The notes beneath the pieces are model-generated. The model did not search any database. It saw only the letters and a list, made by a program, of their open reading frames with translations, and had not been told where the DNA came from. A program made the translations under genes and the position numbers. Shown here piece by piece: positions 47,001 to 59,000 of a stretch of 64,000 bases of DNA; the first letter of the stretch is position 1; every line of letters begins with the position of its first letter. Source of the stretch: Pelodera strongyloides (Eukaryota; Nematoda; Chromadorea; Rhabditida; Rhabditidae). The stretch covers positions 1-64,000 of the forward strand of contig JAANDG010000554.1 of the NCBI GenBank assembly GCA_036852015.1, in the 5' to 3' direction.

Positions 47001-50000
47001 AGTTTTTTTATTCATATTGTATAGCTTACTCAACTTACTGTATTTAGGTGGTTAGGTCTATAGCATTGCTTACACGATAAATACCTATTTCGATAAAAAT
47101 TTTATGATAAAACTTTATCGTGCACAAGCCCTGGCCCGTGGCAATACGCGCACTTTTATCATATCATGTACGCTGCAGTTATGTGCACGATAAATTATTT
47201 TGCGCGTTATCGTGTAAGAGCGTACTGTATGACATGATAAATTTTTCTCATATCGCGTAAGGCCGAGTTACGCGATATGATAAAACTTTTTATTGTTATC
47301 ATATAAATGTACTTTACATGATAACAATAAAAATTATTATATCACCTTTGAATTTATTGATAAAAATACGGATATTTTCGAAAATATCACTAAATCACGT
47401 TTTCCACTTCACAAATTGTTTCATACTTGGTTTGAACGTATGTAAAGGTAAAGGACCGATGCGCATTTGTAATCACAGAGCTTACTTCGCTTGTTCAGCA
47501 GGTGCACCCGCTTTTGAGCCCAAATTTCAGTAAAATCGAAAAATCTTGCGTGAAATACAGACGCAAACCAATTCAAGAGCTCTTACAGTCTCTAAAACAT
47601 TAAATTCAACAATGTAACAGAATTAAACGATAACAGTGAGTGAGCACAGCATGGAAAAACAGTTTATTCGGAAAAAGTTCAACGATTACTTAAAATTGCA
47701 AAACATAAGGAACGGTTTTGAGAGTACAGACGAACACAATTCTTGCCTTGCTTTTGTCTTTATTATTATAAAATAATGTATTTATATACAAAAAACTCAG
47801 GCGAAAAAAGCACGCGAAACACTCCAAAACGCCAAATTCATAAGCAAAATTTTCATAGACGATTTCCGCTTGACGAAACGAGTCACCGGTCTCTTCGTCT
47901 TCGGCGGACCCTGGAAAATAAGATAGAAAACATCAGTGCACCAACTTTCACAAAATGCACCTGGTCACTGATATTTACTAGTGTCATGGGAAACCAAAAA
48001 AAACAACGATTTCGCCCCGAACAAGTCTCCCATCGGGGCGAAATCGGGGACTTGATAGGATTTTTTTTAATAATCGGGGGAAATCGGGGTTTTCACTTTT
48101 CTGTGTACAACGCCGAAATTGCACGCATTGTTTACCCATTGTGGTTAACTATAAAGGCGCACGGATCAACAAAAAAAAACATACCATCCAAATTCCTAAA
48201 TTTGTCCCGCCGGAGAAGGATGCCGTCCTAACGTCCTATGCAGTAATCCAGTTCGCACAACGTTGAGGCATCAATTGAACTGAAATTAAAAATAGAAGAG
48301 GTACGTCTCAACCTTTTGCAGTAGGATGAGTCCTCAACTAAATAGTTTCTCATTAAAAGGCAAATAAGGATAGGAATGCATCGAGAGAAGGTATTAAAGC
48401 AGTGAAAAATGCTTTACAAAGAAAAGAACAAAGCATACTCGTGTGAGCCTCCCTCCAAGTCGTTTAAAAAATCAGCTATATTGAAGAAGAATATTTGGTC
48501 TAATTTGTTCTAATTTTGGTAAAATGTGGAGGATTACAATAAAAAAGGCGAATATTTGCCAAGACCGCCCCTAAGGGCGCATTCGAGTTGGGCAAAATGC
48601 GCAAATTTCGCGAAATAATCAGTTCGAGTTGACTTAGCCAGTGTTAGCGCGCTGCGAAATATCCCGCTCATAGGAGAGACGCAGAGTCTTGGAAATATTT
48701 TTTTCCTGTGCCCTCTTATTGGTCAACAATCTCTCGCCCTATCAATTCGAACTGATTATTTCGCGAAATTTGCCCAACTCGAATGCGCCCTAACTCGCTT
48801 TGGTCGCCTCACCTGTTGTAAGCAGACGCCTATTCATTAGACCGTCCGTTTCCTAATAGAGACAAAACCTTCAGCTTTCCACCCGAAGCGGACGCGGACC
48901 ACAAGCACAATAGACAATTTCAAAGAAAATACTCACATGTTGCTCACTTCCTTCAACTCTTTCGTGTGCCAGTCTCCCCATTTATCGGGGTGCTCCGCTC
49001 AAGTTCGCTTTGCCCACTCATTCCTTGCAAATCTAAAGAAATCCACACAAATAATGAAACATTAATAAAAAAATTATACGCTACACCAACTTCTTGCGTC
49101 CAAAAGGAATAATTACCCAGAAAGTCAAGGGATAGACGGTAGAAACGTAAAGTGGAAAAAAAAAAAGAAAAAAAAAAAGAAAAAAAAAAAAAAAAAAAAA
49201 AAAACAAAACAAAAAAAAAAAAAAAATAAAAGAAGAAAAATTTAAATAAAAAAAATAAAAAATTATGCGCAATTAGTGCAAACTTGCACTAAGTTGTGTC
49301 CCGCCACGGAGCACCTGAAGCGCGCGCCACTTCTACGGTATATGCTCTCCAGCGGATTAGATGGAAACAGAGCTCGTTGGATCGGGGCTGAAATAAAGAG
49401 GAGAGGTGAAAATTTTGTATTGGCATGTAGTATACCTCATTCGAAAGGCATTTTCTTGCACTGAAAGAAATGAGAAAGCTCCTTTTTTGTAAAGACCATT
49501 TTTCGTCTAAAAATGGGGTTGGAAAGCAAACCACTGCCTTCCAGGGGACGAAATTCAACGGGTAATAACGTCTGAAATTGCGAACCCACACTTCTAGTTT
49601 TCAACTTTTCATTACAACCGTTCTTCGCTCTGCTGAAAACTCCCAGTAGCAACTTGTCTCATTGTTTTCAAGTGAAGAAATTTACTGTCAACTTTGCTCC
49701 ACCAAAAATGTTTCGGTTAGCAAAAAATGGCGGAAGTAACGGTTGGAAAACAAAGATAATGTTCTCAACTAGTAAGTTTAATGTGCTATGTTCGATGAGC
49801 TACAAATCAAGCTTCAAAACTTTGCGGTAACACGTTTTTTTCTTCATGCGCAATTTTAATTTATCATGTAAGGCCCCGCCCCCTTATACGCGCACTGTCT
49901 TACGGTAGGTGCACGCACACAAATTTTTTATCACCTAATTTTTTTTATCGTGTCGCAATAAAAAAAAGTGGGCGCGCGCATTTATCGTGGGCAATGTCCA

Positions 50001-53000
50001 TTTATCATGATAAATGTTTTTTCATTTATCAAAAGACAATGCTCTAGTTAGGTCCCTTGAATCTGAGGTGAGATACTGTAGCTGTGTCTACGTTTACAGC
50101 CTTGTGTTTTCTGTGTCATTTGAGGGTAGAGGGTGTCACTTAACTGATGTGTTTTTGGGTAAGATGTTTCGTTATTAGTTTATCCCCTTGTGTCGGCCTT
50201 GCATTCTTTAGCTTGATAGCTATTCTTCTTTAGTCATTAATGTTCATCTACGTTGATAAGTGGATGTGGTTGATTTATTTAATAGATAAAAACATGAAAC
50301 GTGGGAGGCTAGCCTGAAGTTTTCAAATATATTATTCTGCAGTCGGTGAAGTCGCGTGCAGTGAAATCCGACGATGGCCAGCACTACATTCTCAATGGAA
50401 CCAAGATCTTCATCTCGAATGGTGGATTTGCTGATGTGTACACTGTCTTTGCACAGGTGGGTTCTTTTTGGAGGAATTGAGGTTTATCTTAACGTTTACT
50501 GTACTTCTGGGGTAAGGCTCACCGGCCAGAGAACGTTGGACCACTATCGCTTTCCCTGCGTATCATGGATAGATGTTGAGCTAGAGAGATTTGGTCCTGT
50601 GCTGTTTAAATGGCTGTAAATTATTCTAGTCATCCTCGTGTTTATTTGCACGGCATTAGCTTTTTTTTGTGCGGCCAAAGTTTAAATGTTTCAAAGTCGG
50701 TATGTAATGAGCTGTTCATGATCGACGTGATGATCACATGAGTTTTATTTGTGTGGTAGGCCCGATTGCTATTCATGCAGTGTTCCTCTTTCGAAGTAGG
50801 TATTTAATGCAATTTCTTTGAGTGATTTCTTGAATATCTGAAGACTTGAATTCACACTTGTTGTTCTAGACCCCGATCACTCTGCCCGATGGTAGCACCA
50901 AGGACAAGGTGACTGCTTTCGTGGTCGAGAGGGACTTTGGAGGGGTGTCCAACGGGCCACCCGAGAAGAAGATGGGCATCAAGGGCTCGAACACGGTCAC
51001 CATGAACTTTGACAACGTGAAGGTAGGGTATATAATTATTTTTATTTGCTAGTACCAGTATCTGTATCGTCCCTCTAGCTAGAGGTGAAATTCATACCAC
51101 ACACGTTTTTCGCTGTTCAGAACGCAATAACCGGCGGCTAAGCTACGTAACACATTAACGAGAACTTTCGCTGTGAGTTGGCTGTGAGCTTGCATGGGCG
51201 TATTATGGGTGGGGCTGGCTCACAGAGAGAAGAGAACACATGCTATGCTCACAAATAATCACTTAAAATGTGTTCAAATATGAGACGCGTACAGAAAGTA
51301 CTGTGTTGGTAAAACGATCGAGCAGCAGAACCACTAACTATTGTGATAACATCAATATGATTTGATTTTATCACTTGATCCATGTTTGTTTACATATGTT
51401 TCCGTTTTTAAGATTCCATTGAAAAATGTGCTCGGCAAGGAAGGTGAGGGATTCAAGGTTGCAATGAACATCCTCAATAACGGACGATTCGGAATCCCGG
51501 CTGCCATGACTGGAGCCATGAAGGCGTGCATTCAGAAGACGGTGGGTTACGGTAATAAGAACTCTGTATTTAAAGCGGTATGGCACGTGGTTATGATACG
51601 TACTATAGACGGATGGACTGTTTCGTTATGTGCCGTAAATGCTCTTGAGGGCAACGTGGCATCGAAAGTGGCATATTGTACATTAAGTTCAGTGTTTGTT
51701 TCACAAACCAGGTCCCGTACCGCTTTCAGAATTAATGTTTACGTTACATTTCACACTGAAGCTATGCCTTTGATGAAACCGCATGCCCGTAGTAGAGACA
51801 ATAGCCGAAAAACTGTCGTGTTTTCTGTGGAAAATTTTAAGTGTAAAATGTGAAACATGCCATTATTTACATGAGCTCGACTTTAGGTGACCCAAGTGAC
51901 CAACCGTGAGCAGTTTGGCAAGAAGCTGCAAGAATTTGGAAACGTACAAGAAAAAGTGAGTGTATTTGCTTTACTGGTAAGGAACAAGGTGTACTATATG
52001 TATGTAATTCATTCTTTGGACCTCACATATGTAAAGAAATCATGGTTGAGATGCTATATGGTTGAGGAGATAAATTCCTTTATTTGTTATTATTTTGTAT
52101 TGTATTGAATGAGCCAATCCGGTAGTAGTAGTATGCGCTAGCGAATTCCTACTGTTTAGGAAAGTGAGGAAAGGTAGTACCTACTAGAATAGTTATGACG
52201 GCTCAACCGTCTTTTCTGTATATTAGAGGTAATTTTCTCCTGAAGACGTAGAGTCGAAACGTCGGAAGTAAATGTGCTAAACACACTTTGTTTACTTGGT
52301 TTTAATAAAGAAGCTCACCACAACACTCTGTATTTTCTGTACATTTTGTGTGGTGAATGGTTCAGGTTCAGACATTACTTTTTTTGGCACTTATTACTGA
52401 TATCTTATTATATAAAAGAGTAACTGTAGCCTAATTTGCATACCGATGTGCGTTACGAAATGCAAATTTTCATGTTCGAGTATAAAAAGATTGTCGCAGC
52501 TATAGAAGTATGCATATGCAATTGTTTCCTATTATGTGAATTTCTTATGATACGGTTGAAGCTTTGTATATGCCCATGCTAAACCAACCATATTTCCATG
52601 TAAGTCGCCTCAGGCGGCGTGAGCCGTCTGGTATAAGAGATAAACCAACTCGATTCAGCTGTCCCAAATGGTGGTGCGTCACTACGCGACCGAGTCGATT
52701 CTGTACATGCTGGCCTCGATGATGGATGCCGGAATCAAGGACTACCAGCTGGAGGCAGCCATTGCCAAGATCTTTGCATCGGTGAGAATTATTGTAGTTT
52801 GAATTTACCGGTAATTTTTGTAGTTTGTATTTACCCGTAATTGTTGTAGTTTGTATCTATCGATGTCAACGTTTTGTTCCCTCCGATTTTGTAACTGAAA
52901 CCAAAAACCCAGAGCAGGCCGGCCGCCGGACCGTGTATTTCAGGCACGGGACCCGCGCGGAGTTCAGACGTCTTGCGAAGGGTCTCACCTTAGCTTTTTT

Positions 53001-56000
53001 TAACCTTTTAGTAGCGTTCTTTAAACTTAAGTTGGTGTACACTGTAAATGTGTAAGTGTTGATAGTGATAGTAGGATGAGGGACTGTAGCTCACAAATAT
53101 GTCTTTACATTGTATCAATGCTTGATTGATGTGCGAGCCACATTATCAAATGTCAATTCGTGAGAATAGCGAGTTTTGTGATTTACGCCCTAGTTTGTCA
53201 TAATCACATCATTGTAGGATTCTGCTTGGTGGGTATGCGACGAGGCGATCCAGCTTCACGGTGGAATGGGATTCATCAAGGTATGTAAGCTTTCTGGAAC
53301 TTTATTCTAACTTGTAGATATGTGTTGGTCACCTGGTATTTAGATTTTATATTGAACGTTATTGTTGTAGAGTGGTATGTCGGCACACAGTAGATAATCC
53401 AATCCTTTATTGTACACGAGACGATAGAAGAGTCGAAAGAACAGAGCTGAGGCTCTGACCTGATCTGCTTACATTGTCTAGGGCGCTGGTATAAGTAGCT
53501 AGTTATTGGTATGCTAATGAGCATAATGTCTGCCATAACAACTATCCTAGACAACCTAATTATATCTCTGTTAGGGAAACTAATAGAATACGTTACACCC
53601 TAACATCTCCCTTCTTAATTAAGAGAGTAAGTTTGCTTAGACGGATCAACAATTAATCTTCTTGTTGGCTGGCGAGTCCTCCTGGGTCGATCCGGCAGCG
53701 GCGACGTCGGCGGCGTTGTCTCGTCCTGGGTGCGATCCTCTAGCATTCGATCCAATGTCGATGGCAGATCCGTGAACACGTCGGGGGCAGCAATCATCAA
53801 CTTCGGGGTCCTTTGGCTTCGGCTCGATGTCGAATTCTTCACAGAATATCTTCATGGCATCCTCACAGCTTCTCGGACGGAGTTGATTTGCATGGCGTCT
53901 CCATACAATTCCATTGCTGATCTCCACGTCGTACATTGATCTTCCACGGGTCTTCACAACGCGTCCTGGAGTCCACGATGGCTTCGACGGCTGACGGTAG
54001 TCACGCGCGTAGACAGATTCATCGATATTGAACTTCTTCTTCTGTGCTCCATGACGGCGATTGTATTCCTGTGCCATCTTCGTCTTACTTCCTTGCAGAC
54101 GAACGACATCCTTAGATCTATTTACAAGGCGAGAGATAGGAGTAGTTAACTTTCGACCTATGAATAACTCACTTGGTGATCGTTGTCCTTTCGTAGACGG
54201 GCATGGCGTCGAACGGTATGTCCTCAAGAACTTCTGTAGTGCCATACTGGTACTTACTTCTCCCTTCATTTTCAGTAGCGCTCTCTTCAACGTATCGACA
54301 AAGCGCTCCGCCAATCCATTAGATTGCGGGTTAAACGGTGATGAACGAAGGTGCTTGATTCCATTCTGACGGCAGTAGTCTTCGAATTCTCTCGATGTGA
54401 ACTGGCTTCCATTATCCGAAACAAGTGTATCAGGGTAACCAAATCTGGCAAAAATACACTCCAACTGAGTAATCGTTGCGCTGGCGGTTGTTGTCTTCAC
54501 TTCAATAATCTCAGGCCAACGAGAGTAGGAATCCACGACGACCAGAAACATTCTTCCATCCTGGGGTCCGGCGAAATCGATGTGAATCCTCTCCATAGGA
54601 CGATTCGTTTCAGGCCATGGGGTCAGTTCAGTCTTCACGGGCATCTTGGCTGCTCGCTGGCAGTTGACACATCCTTTGACGGTCCTGTCGATGTCCGTAT
54701 CCATTCCGATCCAGTAGACATAAGTGCGTGCGAGAAGCTTCATTCTTGTCTGTCCTGGGTGTCCATCATGCAGCATTTTCAGAATCCTACCATGAAGCTG
54801 TCGAGGTACGACAATCCGTTGACCAAGGAAAAGACAATTATCCTTAACGGTCAGTTGATTCTGTTGACTTCTGAAGTTAAACAATGCTGAACCAGGAAGA
54901 CAATGAGGCCACTTACCAGATTTCAATGCCTCGATGACAATTGGTAAAGTGAAATCCTTCTCCGTTGCGTCTTGAATGTCCTTCAGCGACACTGGCAATC
55001 GGCTTGTTGTTTCCTCCAACACGGCGGCGATATCGGCTTCGACCCTTGCGATGACGACATCCTCGTCCGGTGACGTGCTTGAGGCGATAAGACGGGAGAG
55101 TGCATCTGCTTGTCCGAACGAAGTTGTAGATCGGTACTGGATATCGAAATCATATCCCAATAACTGCAGCGACCAACGCTGAAGTCTATTCGCAGTGTGT
55201 GCTGGCACTCCTTTCTTGCTCCCGAATATGCTGAGTAGGGGACGGTGATCTGTTAGCAACGTAATTCTTCTTCCATAAATGTAGCGATGAAACTTAAGAA
55301 CTGCAAACACCAGAGCCAGTCCTTCCTTCTCCGTATGACTGTAGTTCTTCTCTGCACTTGTTAGGGACGGCTAGCATGACAGATAGCTTTCTCCGTTCCA
55401 TCTGGGAATCGATGGGTGATCACAGCTCCAATTCCTTGTTCACTCGCATCGGCAGCAACAATAATCGGTAGCTTCGGATCATAATGGCAGAGTAGGAGAT
55501 CTGAGTCGATGGTTTTCTTCAATCGATTGAACACATCCTCGCACTCCTCAGTCCAGACAAACTTTGTGTCCTTCTTCCTTAGAGCATCCAATGGCGCGCG
55601 CATTGTACGCATCTCTTTAACGAAAGACGAATAAAATGAAACTATACCCAAGAACGATCCCAGTTCTTGTATGTTTCTCGGTGCGGGCATCCTTGCTATT
55701 GCTGAGGTTCTTTCCGGATCTGGACGTCGGCCGTGACGATCCACGATAAATCCCAAGAACTTGATCCTCTCCTTGGCGAACGAGCACTTCTCCAGACGTA
55801 CTCGAATCCCAAAATCTTCGATTCTCTTGAAGAGGCGATGGATATTTCTGTCATGCTCCTCCTTATTTCGGCCACATACGACGATGTCATCCAGGTAGGC
55901 AGCACATCCATCTCCCAGCAATCAGGTTGTCCATGATTCCTTGGAAAATTCCCGGGGCAGACTTCACCCCAAATGGTAGTCGGTTATAGCGGAAGAGTCC

Positions 56001-59000
56001 TCGTTTCGTGTTGATTGTTAACAGCTCCTTGCTGTCCTCAGCCATCTCGATTTGTAGATAAGCATCCCTCAAGTCGATCTGCGAAAACACGATTCCTCCA
56101 TTCAGCTTCGTGAATATTTCTTCCGGTGTAGGCAGCGGATGACGGTTGAGCTCCAATGCATCGTTCAATCCAGTACTGTAGTCTGCACAAATCCTCACAG
56201 CACCGGTTTTCTTCCGAACAGTCACAATTGGTGTGGCGTGTGGCCCACTTACTGTAGCTAACAGGTGTCAAAACTCCCAGACTCACCAAACGATCCAACT
56301 CTTTGTCCACAAGTTCCTCCACCGCGAACGGTACTCCTCGCTTCGGCACAAAGACAGGCTTCGCGTCCTTCCTCAGAACCAGTTCAGCACACATCTTCGT
56401 ACATCTTCCGAGTTCTTCCTTGAACACGTCCGGGTGATTCCTTTGTAGTTGGTCTTCCAAATTGTCTGCAGTTCCAACAGCACAGCAAGTTGCCTCGAAT
56501 GCCTCCCGAAATGGCGGCATTTGGTCAATCCACTCCATTCCTAAGAGCCTAATATTCTTAGTTACATAACACCGACCTTTTCCTTCGAATCCTTTGATGT
56601 TGAACACAGTATCGAACGTTCCATCGACTTCAATAGCCGATCCATTTGCGGCACGTAGATCCACAGTAGATTCCATGAGCGACGGCGAACCCAGGCGTCC
56701 CCATATCCTGCGATCGATAATCGTAACGTCCGCGCCGGTATCCAGTTGCATCACGACTCTTGATTCCCAATCCTCACCGTGACCTTCTTCCGGCAATTGT
56801 CGACCTTGTTCAACTTCACAACAGCCTTAACTTTCTTCTTTCCAGTAGGGCAGCTGTTAGACCAATGACCAGGTTTACCACACGAAAAACAGTTACCTTT
56901 AACCGAAGAATTCTTTGACTCACGGTGATCCTTGCTAGGGTATCCATGTGATGTAGTGAACTTCTTTGGTTTCTTCCTGTTTCCGTGATACACTGGAGCG
57001 ACGACGACTGTTCCTTGTTCGTGTACCTCAGCATCTTTCACAAGCGACATCGACAATTCACACTCAGCGACAAGATCCTTGAGTTTCACACCATCAGCGA
57101 TCTCGAGTCGACGTATGAGCCTTTTGCGTAGCTCCTTCCACTTGTTTTCCTGAAGTCCTGCCACAAACAACATACACTTGAAGTCGTCCTCCGACATTTC
57201 CTTCACTCGTCCTCTCTCATGTAGTTGATTTACGCGCACAGCGTACGATTTGAAATCCTCGGTCTCCTCCTTCACGACACGGAATGCGTTGAACCTCCTT
57301 CGAAACAAGGAGACTTTCTCACCAAAGAGCTCCTCCAAAACCTTCTTGGTGTCTTCATAAGCCAAGTCGGTCGGTTTCTTCGGTAGAATATGATCGACGA
57401 ACACCGCGTAGCTTCTTGAATCCAGCTTGCTGACGAGCAAACTAGTCCTATCCGCCTCCGCCAGCGACGATCCTTCCTGCTTGACCACATCCTCAAAGCG
57501 TGCCACCCACTTCTCGAATGTGCATCCAGCCTCCTCGTCGAATTCAAACACCACGATACGGCTTGCCAACGCGGCAGACACCGTAGCAGCATCTGAAACA
57601 GTACCCGAAGTCGTTCCTGTCATCCGTTCCAATCGTTGGAGTAGAACCTCTTCTCGTTGCCTTGCTGCCTCGTCCCTTTTAGCAGCGTCTGCTTCCATCT
57701 TCTGATTCGACGCGACCAACATCTCCATCATCTTCTGTTGAGCAGCCAGAAGCTCGACGATTGCATCTTGACCAGCAGCAGCAGCAGACTCCTTTGCCGG
57801 CGCCATCGAATCAAGGAAAGCAAGGCCAACACGAGAGAATCAACTGAAAATAAACTGTGTAACCAACCTTTTCCGAATTTCGAAATTCGAGTCCGATCCG
57901 AGCGCCAGTTGCAGTCGGAATGCTGAACGCCAGTTGTTGTAGAGTGGTATGTCGGCACACAGTAGATATTCCAATCCTTTATTGTACACGAGACGATAGA
58001 AGAGTCGAAGGAACAGAGCTGAGGCTCTGACCTGATCTGCTTACATTGTCTAGGGCGCTGGTATAAGTAGCTAGTTATTGGTATGCTAATGAGCATAATG
58101 TCTGCCATAACAACTATCCTAGACAACCTAATTATATCTCTGTTAGGGAAACTAATAGAATACGTTACACCCTAACAGTTATCGTTGATAAGCTGTTGTA
58201 GGGTGTAATCGGGGCTTGACTTGAGACTGTCAAAGACGAAAACAGTAAGTAGCACAGAGTATTTATCCCAGGTTAACTCGAGGTGATTTATAAGTTTCGT
58301 GTTCTTGACACTTTTGGATTTTGGGGTATCCCATTGTATGATCGATGTTTCACCCAATAGACAAGTAATTATGAGAGTCCATAAATGTTTACTTCATGGT
58401 TTCACACCGATGTGCTCGCTATTATAACGGTGCCTGACTAAACATATGCGATTCAGAAGAATATAAAATTGATGAGTCCTTTCTTTCAGGAGACCGGTCT
58501 CGAGCTCGTGCTCAGAGACCTCAGAATCTTCCGAATCTTTGAAGGAGCCAACGATGTACTCCGACTCTTTGTTTCGTTGACTGGTATCCAGGTTAGTCTT
58601 GTTGACAAGAGTTCTACTGGCCCGTACTGATGACGGTCTTTGATCGTCACGGGACGTTGCTAGACGCGCCAACTTGTTAACACTACAGAATCTTTGTATT
58701 TACTATTTGTAAATATACGTAATTTCTATGGTTTTCAGTATTCCGGAAAACACCTGCAACATGTGGCCAAGGAGATTAAGTCGGGTGGAATTTCTACACT
58801 ATTCGGAGAGCTCACAAAGAGGGTGACTGGGTGGGTATTATAGTTTCTTATTGCTAACTCGAAAAGCGATCATTTTGATATCAGACGTTATGCGGAGCAA
58901 GGCAATGTAAACTTTCTGAAGAGCTATGCCACGTGGTTATGATCTATACGTCGGGTATGAAACCTTATGAAACGCTCCCACGTGTTGTTACATTACACTC

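Larger units (their letters stand above)
53358..58182 (-). mobile_element. Ty3/Gypsy LTR retrotransposon, full length, in ACADVL intron 12
   Basis: Two 243-bp LTRs (53363-53605 and 57935-58177) differ at only two positions by eye. The 5-bp duplication GTTAT lies at 53358-53362 and 58178-58182. The element runs opposite to the host gene. A TGG-initiated candidate primer-binding site lies two bases inside the 5' LTR (near 57932-57915). A purine tract (AAGAAGGGAGA on the minus strand) abuts the 3' LTR. Order gag, protease, reverse transcriptase, RNase H, integrase is that of Gypsy elements. The pol frame is broken three times. Confidence 0.95.

Noticed and set aside
48953..49272. Phe-rich frames
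   Set aside because: They are translations of the A-rich tract inside the hAT-like element.
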